Below, in pieces: positions 19,068 through 28,398 of a stretch of 40,885 bases of DNA. Origin of the DNA: a virus; IMG/VR virus record IMGVR_UViG_3300036760_000297, positions 1-40,885 of that record; one strand, given 5' to 3'. The notes under the pieces were generated by a model. It ran no database searches. It was not told the origin of the DNA and was given only the letters and a program-made list of their open reading frames with translations. A program made the translations under genes and the position numbers. Each line of letters opens with the position of its first letter. Position 1 is the first letter of the stretch.

Positions 19068-21310
19068 TGTCGAACCCGGTCCTTCTGCAACAGGGCTTCG
19101 CGGGAGGGATGCGACAAGACGGCCCGCGTGACGCACTGTCGAAAGACGCGGTCTGGAACGCGGTCGACTACATCCCCGACTACGGGGTGCCGCTGATGAA
19201 ACGTGGTGGCTGGACACGACCGATCGAGGTGTTGACGGACGGCAACTACATCGCTGCGGTTGGGTACACGCCGACGACGGGCGCGGGTCAGGTGATCCTG
19301 ATTAGCGACGGCGGTGATCTGTTCTCGTCGGAGTCGGGTTCGATCTCGTCGGAGGGGTCGACGAACGTGCCGGCGCACCCGCCGACCTTTTACCGGGGAT
19401 TCTCGATCTTGTGCGATTCGACGGGGGCAGCGGCTCCCGACACCTGGGACGGGGCGAACATCGCCGCGCTCGGCGGCTCCCCTCCCGAGGGGCGCGTGTC
19501 GACGGTCTACAAGGACCATCTTGTGCTTGCGTCCTCGGCTGCAAACCCGGAGCGGATCTGGTTCGCGTCGGCGGGTGATCCGTCTTCCTGGGAGTTGGGA
19601 GTCGCGGGCCAGTGGCTCGACATGACGAACCCGGTTGCGGCGATTGCCTCTCTCAAGAACATGATCGTCGTCTTCTCGGAGGGGTCGACGGAGCGAATCA
19701 CGGGCGACATCATTCCTGGTGTCATCGGTTCCGATGTGCGGTCGGAGCCGTTGTTCCAGACGATCGGCTGCGGGGCTCCTGCTTCGATTGCCGCCTACGG
19801 CGACTACGTGGTGTTCGCGAACACTGCCGGGGTCTACATGACGGACGGGATCACGTTCGCGGATCTGACGACCGAGGGCGGGATCGTGAACCTGTGGCAG
19901 GGGATCGTCAACGATTCCGCGTTCAACATCACGGCGACGGTCTTTCAGGGCTACTACATCGTCGCGGTCATGGATGGTGCCGACTTCGTCTGTGCCTTCA
20001 TGTGCGATGTCAAGAAGCGCGTCTGGACGCGAATCTCGAACCTGCCTGCGGCGATGCTGGCAGCGACTCCAGTGGGCGTCTCCAACATCGTCTCCAACAA
20101 CTGCTACTTCGCTGATCGCACGTCGCTCTATGCGGGCGAGGTGTCTGCCTTCTTCACGCCGTCGCTGGCCTACGGGTCTGACGGTGACGGGACGGCGGTC
20201 GAGCCGGTGCTCGAGCTCGGCTACTTCCGCGATAAGCCGGGGCGGAAGCGGTTGAAGCGCGTGTACGTCTCCTACTACATGCCGGGCGATCCGACGTTGT
20301 ACGCGGCCGAGGGGCTCGACGCGACGACGTCGAATCTCTACACGGTCAACACGGCGACCTGTGTCTGCACGTCGGTCGGAGCGCTCGGGGTTGCGCTCTC
20401 CGCGCTCGCGTACGACAGGGAAACGGACACGATGTACGGGGTAACGACGCCGACGAGCGCCCCTAACCCCGAGAGCCTCGTGACGGTGAATCTGGAGACC
20501 GGCGCGGCGGCCGTCGTCGCAGCTCTGTCGGGTCACACGCCTGCGTACCCGGACTTCGCCATCGCCTTCCGGCCTGACGGGCAGCTGCTCGGCTTCGACG
20601 GCGACACGATCTGGCAGATCAACAGCACGAGCGGCGTCTGCACGTCGTTCGGATCAGGTGCCGGCGGCGGTACGGACGGAGGCAATACGAGTTACGAGGG
20701 TGTCGCGCTCGTCGTCAAGGACGGGTACCTGTACGGCTGGTGCTCCTCGGACGAGATCATCCGATACGACCTCTACACCGGAGAACAGCTCTACCAGTAC
20801 ACCCACATCAATACCGACTGGCCGGTCGTAGCGACATCTATTTCCCCGTCCGGCACTGTGTGGGACGTGGAGTACAACGCGGTCGGAGAGCCCCTACTCG
20901 GTCACTGGACGACGATCGACGATGAGCGCGATCCCGACCCGAACGTCGGGAGCCATACCGCGAACCCGGCCGTGCCGGACGACCCCAACCCGACCGGGCA
21001 CAGCGATGGGGGCGACACCCTCTTCGTCGGGATCATGGACGTCGCGAAGATCGACGCGCTCGCCTGGGCCTACGCGCCGCTGACCGCCGAGCTCGTCGTC
21101 TCCTACGCGACCGACGTGGCGACGGGCTACTACACGCCGATCGCGGAGCGTCTTCCGTCCGGCAACCGCTTGCAACGAATCCGGGTGGACATCCACAACG
21201 CGGACGAAGGGGCAGCGTTCAAGATCGTCCAGGCGGGCGCGTCCGGGCTAACGAACATCCACAAGATCGAGATCGACCAACTTCCGTCCGAAAAGTCGAG
21301 GACGCGCTAG
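19067..21310 (+). CDS. Neck hub / packaged-DNA stabilisation protein, gp10-like propeller
   Basis: ATG 19067 overlaps the previous stop (TGATG), so it is preferred to the in-frame GTG 19034. The 747-residue protein is beta-rich throughout, with features of the P22 gp10 class: EGRVSTVYKDHLVLASSA, then NPERIWFASAGDPSSWE, then VAAIASLKNMIVVFSEGSTE. Blade-like repeats with LYTVNTATC, DTMYGVTTP and LVTVNLETGAA in the second half indicate further propeller blades. It should plug the portal and hold packaged DNA, docking fibres at its outside. This class is a hallmark of short-tailed phages. Confidence 0.75.
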   Translation: MSNPVLLQQGFAGGMRQDGPRDALSKDAVWNAVDYIPDYGVPLMKRGGWTRPIEVLTDGNYIAAVGYTPTTGAGQVILISDGGDLFSSESGSISSEGSTNVPAHPPTFYRGFSILCDSTGAAAPDTWDGANIAALGGSPPEGRVSTVYKDHLVLASSAANPERIWFASAGDPSSWELGVAGQWLDMTNPVAAIASLKNMIVVFSEGSTERITGDIIPGVIGSDVRSEPLFQTIGCGAPASIAAYGDYVVFANTAGVYMTDGITFADLTTEGGIVNLWQGIVNDSAFNITATVFQGYYIVAVMDGADFVCAFMCDVKKRVWTRISNLPAAMLAATPVGVSNIVSNNCYFADRTSLYAGEVSAFFTPSLAYGSDGDGTAVEPVLELGYFRDKPGRKRLKRVYVSYYMPGDPTLYAAEGLDATTSNLYTVNTATCVCTSVGALGVALSALAYDRETDTMYGVTTPTSAPNPESLVTVNLETGAAAVVAALSGHTPAYPDFAIAFRPDGQLLGFDGDTIWQINSTSGVCTSFGSGAGGGTDGGNTSYEGVALVVKDGYLYGWCSSDEIIRYDLYTGEQLYQYTHINTDWPVVATSISPSGTVWDVEYNAVGEPLLGHWTTIDDERDPDPNVGSHTANPAVPDDPNPTGHSDGGDTLFVGIMDVAKIDALAWAYAPLTAELVVSYATDVATGYYTPIAERLPSGNRLQRIRVDIHNADEGAAFKIVQAGASGLTNIHKIEIDQLPSEKSRTR

Positions 21311-21825
21311 TGGCGTCGCTGTCGCAGCGGGAACGGGATCAGGTCGGACGGCTGTTGTCGTCGCCGCTCGACCTTCCCGCCGAGCATGTCGCCTGGATCC
21401 AGGAGATGATCCGGCTGACGATGCGAACGTCGAAGAGCGACCTTGCGGTTCACAGTCACACCGCTACCGAGGTTACGGTCGACACGACGACGCTCGAAGG
21501 TACCTCGACGGTGTTGCAAGGCGTGCTCGAAGAACTGGACGACGCTATCGCCGCGATCGCGTTCCCGGCCGCGTGGGATGTGTCGGTCGACTCGGCCAAC
21601 CTCGTCGGCGTCGCGACGGACGTGCAGGGCGTGTTGGAGGAGTTGGACGACGGCATTGCCGATCATCTCGCGGACACGGTCGGCGCTCATGCTGCGTCTG
21701 CGGTGGCGTTCACTCCGAACGGCTCGATCGCTGCGACGAACGTGCAGGCCGCGATCGTCGAGGTACGAGACGAAGCTGCTTCCGGCGCGATGTCGCTCGG
21801 TTTCCTGATCGCGGTGGCCGGCTAA
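21310..21825 (+). CDS. Short fibre-type protein with VQGVLEELD repeats
   Basis: GTG 21310 overlaps the previous stop. The N-terminal helix (LSQRERDQVGRLLSSPLDL) is followed by two repeats STVLQGVLEELDDAIA and TDVQGVLEELDDGIAD, and a third degenerate TNVQAAIVEVRDEA. These repeats are the same as in the protein at 3333. The Ser/Thr-rich setting is typical of fibre or baseplate attachment proteins. The 171-residue length suggests a short fibre or an adaptor that tethers a larger fibre. Confidence 0.65.
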   Translation: MASLSQRERDQVGRLLSSPLDLPAEHVAWIQEMIRLTMRTSKSDLAVHSHTATEVTVDTTTLEGTSTVLQGVLEELDDAIAAIAFPAAWDVSVDSANLVGVATDVQGVLEELDDGIADHLADTVGAHAASAVAFTPNGSIAATNVQAAIVEVRDEAASGAMSLGFLIAVAG

Positions 21826-22142
21826 TGGCCGACACGCTTTCCCGGATCGTCGGCCCGGTCAACATGGGGAACGGAACTACGACGATCTTCACGGGCACCG
21901 CAGCACACCGCTACTCGTTCCGGGGGATCAGGGTCGTCAACAACTCGGCCGGGTCGATCACGTTCAAGCTCGGGATCGGCGGCGTCACGGATGCGCTCCT
22001 GATCGTGCATGAGGTGGCGTTGGCCTCGAAGGCGACCTACTACGACTCGGATCTGGTGGTGCTGTCGGGGACGGAGACGTTGCAGGCGAACACGTCTGCT
22101 ACGGGGCTGACGATGACCGTGTCCGGGGTGGATCAGACCTGA
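21825..22142 (+). CDS. Small beta-rich virion protein (105 aa)
   Basis: The ATG overlaps the preceding TAA (TAATG). The protein is beta-rich with Thr/Ser/Gly (TFKLGIGGVTDALLIVHEVA, GTETLQANTSATGL) and has the look of a small decoration or fibre-tip sandwich often encoded near phage necks. No catalytic motif, signal or metal site is visible. The next gene starts within its stop codon, so this stretch is one coupled run of small virion genes. Confidence 0.6.
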   Translation: MADTLSRIVGPVNMGNGTTTIFTGTAAHRYSFRGIRVVNNSAGSITFKLGIGGVTDALLIVHEVALASKATYYDSDLVVLSGTETLQANTSATGLTMTVSGVDQT

Positions 22143-22351
22143 TGCCGAGGATCGCCAGCTCTGACGGATTCGTTATCGAATCTTCGGTGCCGCAGGCTAT
22201 CGCTGCGGCCGACATTCGTGTGGCGGAAGGGGTTCCGAGCGGGATCCCGGTGGCGGGAGAGGTTCCGTTCGCTTACGACACGACTGCTGTGACGGGCGGA
22301 TTTTACTTCTGGAACAATTCGGCCTGGGTCAAGGTCGCGACGATCATCTAA
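22142..22351 (+). CDS. Small virion protein (69 aa)
   Basis: ATG 22142 overlaps the previous stop (TGATG). The sequence is beta-rich (FAYDTTAVTGGFYFWNNSAW), resembling short segments found at the ends of fibre or baseplate proteins, where small beta hairpins cap a trimer. It is probably part of the fibre complex. The function is inferred from context. Confidence 0.55.
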   Translation: MPRIASSDGFVIESSVPQAIAAADIRVAEGVPSGIPVAGEVPFAYDTTAVTGGFYFWNNSAWVKVATII

Positions 22352-22364
22352 CTAGGACGGACGC

Positions 22365-23090
22365 ATGGCCTTCGTTGACGAGCAAGGCGACGGAACCATC
22401 AGGCTCCCAACCCGAGCTGCCCCTTACACGGCGCCCGCATACACGGCGCCCTCCCCGTCCTACGCGGGAACGGCCCCGTCGCCGACGGGTGTGCCGACCT
22501 ACGACCAGATCAAGGCCAACCTCGAGAACAGTCCCTTCTACAAGCAGGCGGTCGAGACAGCACAGAGCGCCTACAACCTGCAGGGCGACTACGCCCGCAA
22601 AACGACCGGAATCCAGAACGAGCAGGACGCCGCCTCGCAGGCGGACGCCGCCCGCACCAAGCAGATGAACGACAAGGCGATCCGGGAGGCGCTCGGCAGC
22701 CGCGGTCTGATCAACTCGGGGCAGACCGGCCTCGAGCTCGGCCAGTCGAACTACAACTATGACAAGTTCCTGCGCGATCTGTCGTTCCAGAAGCAGTTGC
22801 GGGAGGCGGGCCAGGGGCTGTCGCAGGCGCAGCGTGATCAGCAACTCGGACAGGACAGCTATCAGGCGTTGCTGTCGGCCGCGAATTGGTATCGCGACCT
22901 CTGGTGGGATCCGGCGACGGGCAAGTACGTCGGCCCAGGCTCCGCCCAGGCGGCTCCTGCGGCGTCGGTAGCGGCCGCCCCTGTTGCGCCTGCCCAACCC
23001 GCGGCCAAGACGGCCTCCGGCCCGTACAACTACATCGCGAACAAGCAGCTGACCGGCGGCCCCGTCCCCTACTACTACGGCGGACGCTGA
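22365..23090 (+). CDS. Putative internal virion protein (241 aa)
   Basis: ATG 22365 follows AGGACGG by 4 bases. A Pro/Ala/Tyr-rich N-terminus (residues 15-45) precedes a long helical region (residues 50-190) rich in Gln, Ala and Arg (YKQAVETAQSAYNLQGDYAR, LRDLSFQKQLREAGQGLSQ), and a Pro/Ala/Tyr-rich tail. It resembles the helical internal proteins ejected ahead of DNA by short-tailed phages. It is followed immediately by two further large proteins of that class. Confidence 0.55.
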   Translation: MAFVDEQGDGTIRLPTRAAPYTAPAYTAPSPSYAGTAPSPTGVPTYDQIKANLENSPFYKQAVETAQSAYNLQGDYARKTTGIQNEQDAASQADAARTKQMNDKAIREALGSRGLINSGQTGLELGQSNYNYDKFLRDLSFQKQLREAGQGLSQAQRDQQLGQDSYQALLSAANWYRDLWWDPATGKYVGPGSAQAAPAASVAAAPVAPAQPAAKTASGPYNYIANKQLTGGPVPYYYGGR

Positions 23091-23091
23091 G

Positions 23092-24951
23092 ATGGCTAGG
23101 GGCTATCCACCCTACTCGGGGCCGCTCGTGGCGAAGAAGCCGATCGCGTCGGCGGCCGGCAAGACCGGGCAGGTAGCTCGCGCAACCGCTCCCGCGGTCG
23201 GCTCTCCCGCCTGGCTTGCGGGGGCATCTTCGGGCGACATCGCTGTCTACAACCTCGGCCTGGCCCCCGACTACTCGAAGGTGCCGAAGGTCGACGTCAA
23301 GGCCGCCGCGTCGTACGCGAACGCTGGAGCCGAAAAGACGCTCGCCCCGGTGCTGTCGGAGTACAAGCAGCAGTGGACAGACCTCGCGGCCCGCGAGCAG
23401 GTGTCGCTTGGGGCTTCTACCGCGTTCACGAAGGCGCTCTCCGACATCTTGACGGGAGGCCAGTCGGGTGAGGCGGGCCGCGACTACGCGCTGAAGACGT
23501 TCGGCGGCTCGTTCCTCGGTGAGATCCAGACGGCCGAGGGACTGAAGATGTTCGTCAACCTCTCCCGCGAGTTCGACGCGCAGGACGCTGCGATCGTCGC
23601 GAACATGAATGCCGCGATTGCGAAGCGCCCCGACATCTACAAGTCGCTCTACGACGACTTCGTGCAGCAGGAGACGGCGAACCAGAAGCTCGGCATTGCG
23701 CTCGCCGATTCGGCCTACGACCATCGGATGAAGGCGGTCGCGCTGATCCTCTCGACGCGTCAGAAGCAGGAGGCGGCGGCTGCGAAGACGACGCGCGGCC
23801 AGGTGATCTACGCCGGCGACGGCTCGTCGATGTTGGTCGACCCGGTGACGGGGAAGAAGATCGCGGATCTTGGCGGCGCGCGTCCCGACACGACGAACGT
23901 GCAGACGCAGACGGTCGGCAAGTCGCTCTACGAACGCGACCCCGTGACCGGGGAATGGAACCTCGCTGTCAAGGGGCCGGATGCCGCTGCCCGTCAGGTG
24001 ATCTACAGGGGCGACGGTTCTTCATTCCTGATCGACAAAGCGACAGGAAAGAAGATCGCTGAGTTGGGGTCCGCGCGTCCCAAGGGCGCGGGATCCAAGG
24101 ACACGCAGACGGGAATGGTCGCTGGCTCACTCTACGAGAAAGATCCCGCGGACGGGAAATGGAAGCTCGCGATCGAGGGCGCGGCGGGTGACAGTCAGAG
24201 CAAGATGACGGGTGCCTACGCGGTCCTGAACGGGCTAACTGCGAACGGACGCGCAACGAAGATCATCGACTGGAAGGAAACGGCTGCGAACACGGCTCAG
24301 GCTGCGTTCAGGGGGGTCGTCGACAAGGACACGAAGGAGGTTTCGCACACCTCCTACCAGGACGCGCTCGCGCTGATGATGAACCACGGCGTCCCCCTCG
24401 ACATCGCTCAGGATGCGCTCAATCGCTACTGGAAGCGCGGCGAGGACAAGTCGTGGGAGAAGCCCGGGCAGGGTCGTCCCCTCAAGTCGTACCAGGAGCG
24501 CAATCCCGGCACGCGCGACAAGAAGAACATCGCGTACACGGTGCCGCCGGCCAGCTTCGAGTCCCTGTCCGAGCGAGCGCTAGGACTCGTCGGCTCGAAT
24601 CTCGGTGGCCCCGAGGCGCACTACGCGAAGCACGACTCGGGCGAGAACTGGCAGAGCAACAATGCCTGGGACATCGGCGTTCCCGTCGGCACACCCGTCT
24701 ATGCCGTCTCGGACGGTGTAATCGGCTCCGGTGTCGGCGTCCAGTCGTCGAGGTCCGCAGACGGCGCGCGGCTTACCCTCACCGGGCCGGACAACTCCTA
24801 CTGGTACGGGCATTTGTCCAAGATCAACGTCAGGCCGGGACAGCGCGTGACAGCCGGTCAATTACTCGGCTACTCGGGTGCGTCCCAGAACGGAGCGGCG
24901 CATCTTCACATCGCCGTCCAGCATCTACCTTCCACGGGCGCGAGCGTCTGA
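23092..24951 (+). CDS. Internal virion protein with M23 peptidase domain
   Basis: The 619-residue protein has a long helical N-terminal part (about 1-230), a pair of beta-hairpin repeats (RQVIYRGDGSSFLID-type, about 240-360) and a C-terminal M23/LytM peptidase domain (about 515-615). The latter shows NAWDIGVPVGTPVYAVSDG, SYWYGHLSKINVRPGQRV and HLHIAVQH. Visible zinc ligands are D527 and H604/H606; the usual first His position, four residues before the Asp, is Asn523. It should cleave peptidoglycan peptide bridges to let the DNA path cross the wall at infection. ATG 23092 follows the previous stop directly. Confidence 0.8.
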   Translation: MARGYPPYSGPLVAKKPIASAAGKTGQVARATAPAVGSPAWLAGASSGDIAVYNLGLAPDYSKVPKVDVKAAASYANAGAEKTLAPVLSEYKQQWTDLAAREQVSLGASTAFTKALSDILTGGQSGEAGRDYALKTFGGSFLGEIQTAEGLKMFVNLSREFDAQDAAIVANMNAAIAKRPDIYKSLYDDFVQQETANQKLGIALADSAYDHRMKAVALILSTRQKQEAAAAKTTRGQVIYAGDGSSMLVDPVTGKKIADLGGARPDTTNVQTQTVGKSLYERDPVTGEWNLAVKGPDAAARQVIYRGDGSSFLIDKATGKKIAELGSARPKGAGSKDTQTGMVAGSLYEKDPADGKWKLAIEGAAGDSQSKMTGAYAVLNGLTANGRATKIIDWKETAANTAQAAFRGVVDKDTKEVSHTSYQDALALMMNHGVPLDIAQDALNRYWKRGEDKSWEKPGQGRPLKSYQERNPGTRDKKNIAYTVPPASFESLSERALGLVGSNLGGPEAHYAKHDSGENWQSNNAWDIGVPVGTPVYAVSDGVIGSGVGVQSSRSADGARLTLTGPDNSYWYGHLSKINVRPGQRVTAGQLLGYSGASQNGAAHLHIAVQHLPSTGASV

Positions 24952-27707
24952 TGGGCGACTCCTTGATCGGAGGCGGCACGGTGGTCGGGAAGTCACTGAT
25001 CAGCGGCGCCACGGCTACGTCAGCGGCGAAGCCGAAGAAGAAGGGCAAGAGCGTAGGCGGCTTCTTCGGCAACCTTGCGGGCGACGTAAAGGACACCGCG
25101 CTCGGACTCCCGGCCGGAATCAAGATGACAGTAGAGCATCCGGTCCGCACGGCGAAGGCGGTCGGAGCAGCATACGTGTACCAGTACACGCCGCTCTACC
25201 ATCAGATCGGCGCCCAGTTGCACGGCGACGTCAAGTCGGCCGAGAAGTGGCGCACGATCGCCGACGAGCGCCTCTACCAACACCCCTTGGGGCCGCTCAC
25301 TGATCTCCTCACTGTCGCCTCTGGCGGGGCCACAGCGATGACGAAGGTAGGTCTTGCCGAGTCCACGGCGGGGAAGACGATCGGCATCGCCGGCCCGTCC
25401 GGCAAGGTCGTGGAGAAGGCGATCTCGATAAAGCCGGTACGCGGCTACACACAGGCGTACGGGAACGCCGCTGCCGACAAGTTCCCGGCGACGACGCCCG
25501 TCGTTGGTAGCGCATCTCGCGCCGGACGTGAGATCGGGGCGCAGGCGCGCAGGAAGGCTCGGGCGAATCAGCAGGCCGCGGCCGGGTTGAAGCGCGCCAC
25601 GTCCAAGCTCTCGAAGGACGAACAGGTCGCCTCGTTCCTGCTCACGACGTTGCCGCATCCTGCCGACGTTGCCCGCTACCTAAAGCAACTGTCGGACTCG
25701 GGCGATCCGGCACAACTCGCAACGATCAAGGTCATCACGCGACCCGCCGTGCGGAAGCTATACGACGATCCTTCTCCGAGGATGCTGCGCGCCGACGCCG
25801 AGATCGTGAAGGTCGGCGCGAAGCAGGAGCAGATCCTAGGGTCGCTGTTGTCGGACGAGTCGAAGCAGGTCCGGCCGTGGCTACACACGCTGATCGCACG
25901 CGGCGCGAAGATGGAAGACGGCAACCTTGTCCCAGCCGAAGGGTTCGCCTCCGTGCCGGAGATGATCGCCTCGGCCAAGACCGACCTCGCGGTAGCAGGG
26001 CGCCCGGAGCCGAAGTACCTCCCCGACGTGCAGGCCGTGACGAAGGACAAGATCCGCTACGGCGGTTCGGGCGGCGGCGTACAACGGATGCCCGGAGAGA
26101 CGAAGCAGAATCAGGCGATCCTGTTCCAGTCCGGCAGACTCGTCCAAGATCCCTCGGTGCTCTCACAGTCGTACCTGCACTCGGTCAAGTACGCCCACTA
26201 CACAGACCTCCACAACCGGCTCACCGACCACGCCCGGGTGCTGCCAGCGGCCTCTACGTTGCCGAAGGGCTGGGAGTACCTTCGCCGCCCCGCCAAGCCA
26301 TTCAAGGCGACCCTCGACGACACGACACAGACGGTCGGTAAGAGCGCGGAGCGCATCCCGCGCTCCGTACAGACGCGCGCCGACTTAGAGGAGTGGGCGG
26401 CGCAGCATCTCGACAAGGCCGACGTCGAGAACTTCCTCACTGAGCGCGACGGCGGATTCACGACAGCGAACCATGCCGAAGCCGCAACCGACAAGGGCAA
26501 CTACCTGATCGTCCCGAAGCGGTTCGCGAATCAGGTCAAGGGCGAGTTCATCCGCAGTAACGACTTTGCCCACTGGATGAACCGCTACCCCGTCCGCGTC
26601 TGGCGCGCGCTCGTCCTCAACCTGCGCCCCGCATGGCTCGTCAACAACGTGGTCGGTAACACGCTCATGTACGCGATGCACAACACGAGCCCGCAGGGGG
26701 CTACGGCGCTGCTCGACTCGTTCAAGCGCATGTTCCCGCATCAGGCAGACGAGTTCGACCGGATCATGGAGCAGCGCTTCTCCGGCCAGATCGGCGGCAC
26801 GTTCATCGGCACACAGCGCCCCTCGGGCGTGCTGCCCGGACTCGCGGGCAAGGTCGAGAAGGTCGTCGATACGCTCGCGAACTTCGACCGCGCCTACGAG
26901 CAGGCTCTACGCCGTGCAGCCGTCAAGAAGCAACTCGCGACCCACCCGTCCATCAGGGCAGTGACGAAGGGGCTGCGCGACGACGTCGAGCGCTGGAAGA
27001 CGGCCGACGCGGCTCTCGCGAAGAATCCGGCCATCGCCGTACAGATCGAGGACAAGGTCAACGCGATCCTCGGGAACTTCTCGCACATGAGCGGCGTCGA
27101 GCGGAACGTGCTGCGGACTCTCTTCCCGTTCTGGGCGTGGTACCGGGCGATCACCGGAGTGATGGTGAAGTTGCCGCTCGAGCAGCCGCTCAAGGTGTCG
27201 ATCCTAGCGCGTCTCGGTGCGCTCGGAGTCGACGAGACGATGGCCGATCTCGGCGTCGCCCGCGAGGACGTGCCCGACTTCATCCGTGGCCTGATCCCTG
27301 TCGGTAAGATGGGTGCCGATAGACGAGTGCCGGTCATCACGACGGCCTGGAATCCGTATCAGACCGGCCCCGCGCTCGTCGAGTTTGCCACGGCGATCGC
27401 CACGATGGATCGCGCTCGGATCGTCAACTCCCTGCCGGGACTGAACCCCGTCTTCCAGCAGGCGCTCTCGGGCCGCGACTATGGGTTGGGGATATTCAAC
27501 CTCCCCGTCGGCTTTGTTGACTCGCTCCCTGAGACGCAGTTGATTAAGGACGCGCTCGGACGACAGTACAAGGGCGCCCCGGGGAAGCCGACCGTGTACG
27601 ACAAGAACTTCCCGGCCGACGCGAAGCGGTTCGTTGGTGTGCCGAAAGCGCGCCTGTCGGTGCAGGCCGCGAAGAACCGCCAGCAGCGCCTCAAGTCCGG
27701 GCGCTAG
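24951..27707 (+). CDS. Large internal virion / ejection protein (918 aa)
   Basis: ATG 24951 overlaps the stop of the peptidase gene (TGATG); the longer open frame upstream is only a shadow. The protein has a Lys/Gly-rich N-terminus (AAKPKKKGKSVGGFFGNLAG), long helical stretches with many Lys/Arg/Ala, and a segment VRVWRALVLNLRPAWLVNNV with amphipathic helices seen in large phage ejection proteins. A further amphipathic stretch lies around residues 720-760 (LRTLFPFWAWYRAITGVM). It probably leaves the virion with the DNA and forms or lines the channel across the envelope. The exact family is not recognised. Confidence 0.65.
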   Translation: MGDSLIGGGTVVGKSLISGATATSAAKPKKKGKSVGGFFGNLAGDVKDTALGLPAGIKMTVEHPVRTAKAVGAAYVYQYTPLYHQIGAQLHGDVKSAEKWRTIADERLYQHPLGPLTDLLTVASGGATAMTKVGLAESTAGKTIGIAGPSGKVVEKAISIKPVRGYTQAYGNAAADKFPATTPVVGSASRAGREIGAQARRKARANQQAAAGLKRATSKLSKDEQVASFLLTTLPHPADVARYLKQLSDSGDPAQLATIKVITRPAVRKLYDDPSPRMLRADAEIVKVGAKQEQILGSLLSDESKQVRPWLHTLIARGAKMEDGNLVPAEGFASVPEMIASAKTDLAVAGRPEPKYLPDVQAVTKDKIRYGGSGGGVQRMPGETKQNQAILFQSGRLVQDPSVLSQSYLHSVKYAHYTDLHNRLTDHARVLPAASTLPKGWEYLRRPAKPFKATLDDTTQTVGKSAERIPRSVQTRADLEEWAAQHLDKADVENFLTERDGGFTTANHAEAATDKGNYLIVPKRFANQVKGEFIRSNDFAHWMNRYPVRVWRALVLNLRPAWLVNNVVGNTLMYAMHNTSPQGATALLDSFKRMFPHQADEFDRIMEQRFSGQIGGTFIGTQRPSGVLPGLAGKVEKVVDTLANFDRAYEQALRRAAVKKQLATHPSIRAVTKGLRDDVERWKTADAALAKNPAIAVQIEDKVNAILGNFSHMSGVERNVLRTLFPFWAWYRAITGVMVKLPLEQPLKVSILARLGALGVDETMADLGVAREDVPDFIRGLIPVGKMGADRRVPVITTAWNPYQTGPALVEFATAIATMDRARIVNSLPGLNPVFQQALSGRDYGLGIFNLPVGFVDSLPETQLIKDALGRQYKGAPGKPTVYDKNFPADAKRFVGVPKARLSVQAAKNRQQRLKSGR

Positions 27708-27853
27708 ACGCCGGTCAAGAACTGGATCGCGGCGCTGATCCCGACAAGGACGGCGACGAACACGGCTGCCGCGAGCGCGAAGAACACGAGCCCGCTAATC
27801 CACAGAACGACGACGACGGCGATTCCGCCTGTCCATTCGAGCACTCGTCTCAT
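27704..27853 (-). CDS. Small two-helix membrane protein on the minus strand (49 aa)
   Basis: Read on the minus strand, a frame ending at 27704 (its stop overlaps the stop of the large internal protein on the other strand) encodes two hydrophobic segments separated by almost no loop (VVVVLWISGLVFFALAAAVF then VAVLVGISAAIQF). ATG at 27853 is one possible start; the frame extends to 27901. No good ribosome site is visible. A minus-strand gene between tail and lysis modules could be an antiholin-like or superinfection-related membrane protein, but a non-coding gap remains possible. Confidence 0.4.
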   Translation of the reverse strand: MRRVLEWTGGIAVVVVLWISGLVFFALAAAVFVAVLVGISAAIQFLTGV

Positions 27854-27891
27854 CCCCGCACTATGACACACCCGACACGGGAGGACGCCGC

Positions 27892-28398
27892 ATGCTGACA
27901 CCCACCCAGAAGAAGCAGTGGCGCGCCGCCCTTACCGCCTACTGTGAGGCAGCTGAAGACGCGCGAATGAACCGCGGCTACAGCCAACGCCGCCGCGTGC
28001 TCGGCTACGGCCTCCACCCCGCAGCCATCCAGATCGACGACTGCTCAGGCTTCATCTCCAAGGCCGTCTACTACGCGAACGCGAAATCGAAGCTGATCGT
28101 CAGCGACCCACTCGGCTTCCACTTCACCGGCTGGGGCAACACCGAATCGATCCAAGACGAAGGCTTCGCAGTCGCCGCCGGCAAAATCCAGGTCGGCGAC
28201 ATCGCACTCTGGGGACCGAACGATCGGAACACCTCACACACCGCGATCTGCCGCACCGCAGGCACGAAGAAGACGGCGATCTTCACATCTCACGGCCACC
28301 AGTCGTGGCGGTTCTTGTCTGACGCGCCCGAAGCGATCCTGCTGCCGAACTTCCCCGAGCACCTGATCGGCATCTACCGGCTCCCGGAACTCCGCTGA
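27892..28398 (+). CDS. Endolysin, NlpC/P60-like cysteine peptidase
   Basis: ATG 27892 has a GGGAGGA site. The 168-residue protein shows a nucleophile motif IDDCSGFISKAV (Cys51) and a later SHTAICRTAG that supplies the His (His116); this is the layout of NlpC/P60 peptidases that cut peptidoglycan stems. A third residue may come from SHGHQ near residue 132. There is no signal peptide, so it would need the holin for release. No cell-wall-binding domain follows, which is typical of some single-domain actinophage lysins. The lysis genes follow directly. Confidence 0.72.
   Translation: MLTPTQKKQWRAALTAYCEAAEDARMNRGYSQRRRVLGYGLHPAAIQIDDCSGFISKAVYYANAKSKLIVSDPLGFHFTGWGNTESIQDEGFAVAAGKIQVGDIALWGPNDRNTSHTAICRTAGTKKTAIFTSHGHQSWRFLSDAPEAILLPNFPEHLIGIYRLPELR

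Noticed and set aside
19055-20536. A 493-codon minus-strand frame
   Set aside because: It is an Arg/Asp/Val-rich shadow of the neck propeller gene with no motif.
24453-24950. N-terminal 166-codon extension of the large ejection protein
   Set aside because: It is an Arg-rich shadow of the M23 peptidase region in another frame; ATG 24951 overlapping the stop is the natural start.
18070-24950. Tail-assembly chaperone frameshift or tape-measure gene
   Set aside because: No slippery heptamer with an overlapping gene pair, no tail-tube protein and no long tape-measure-like coiled coil were found; the large proteins look like ejection proteins.
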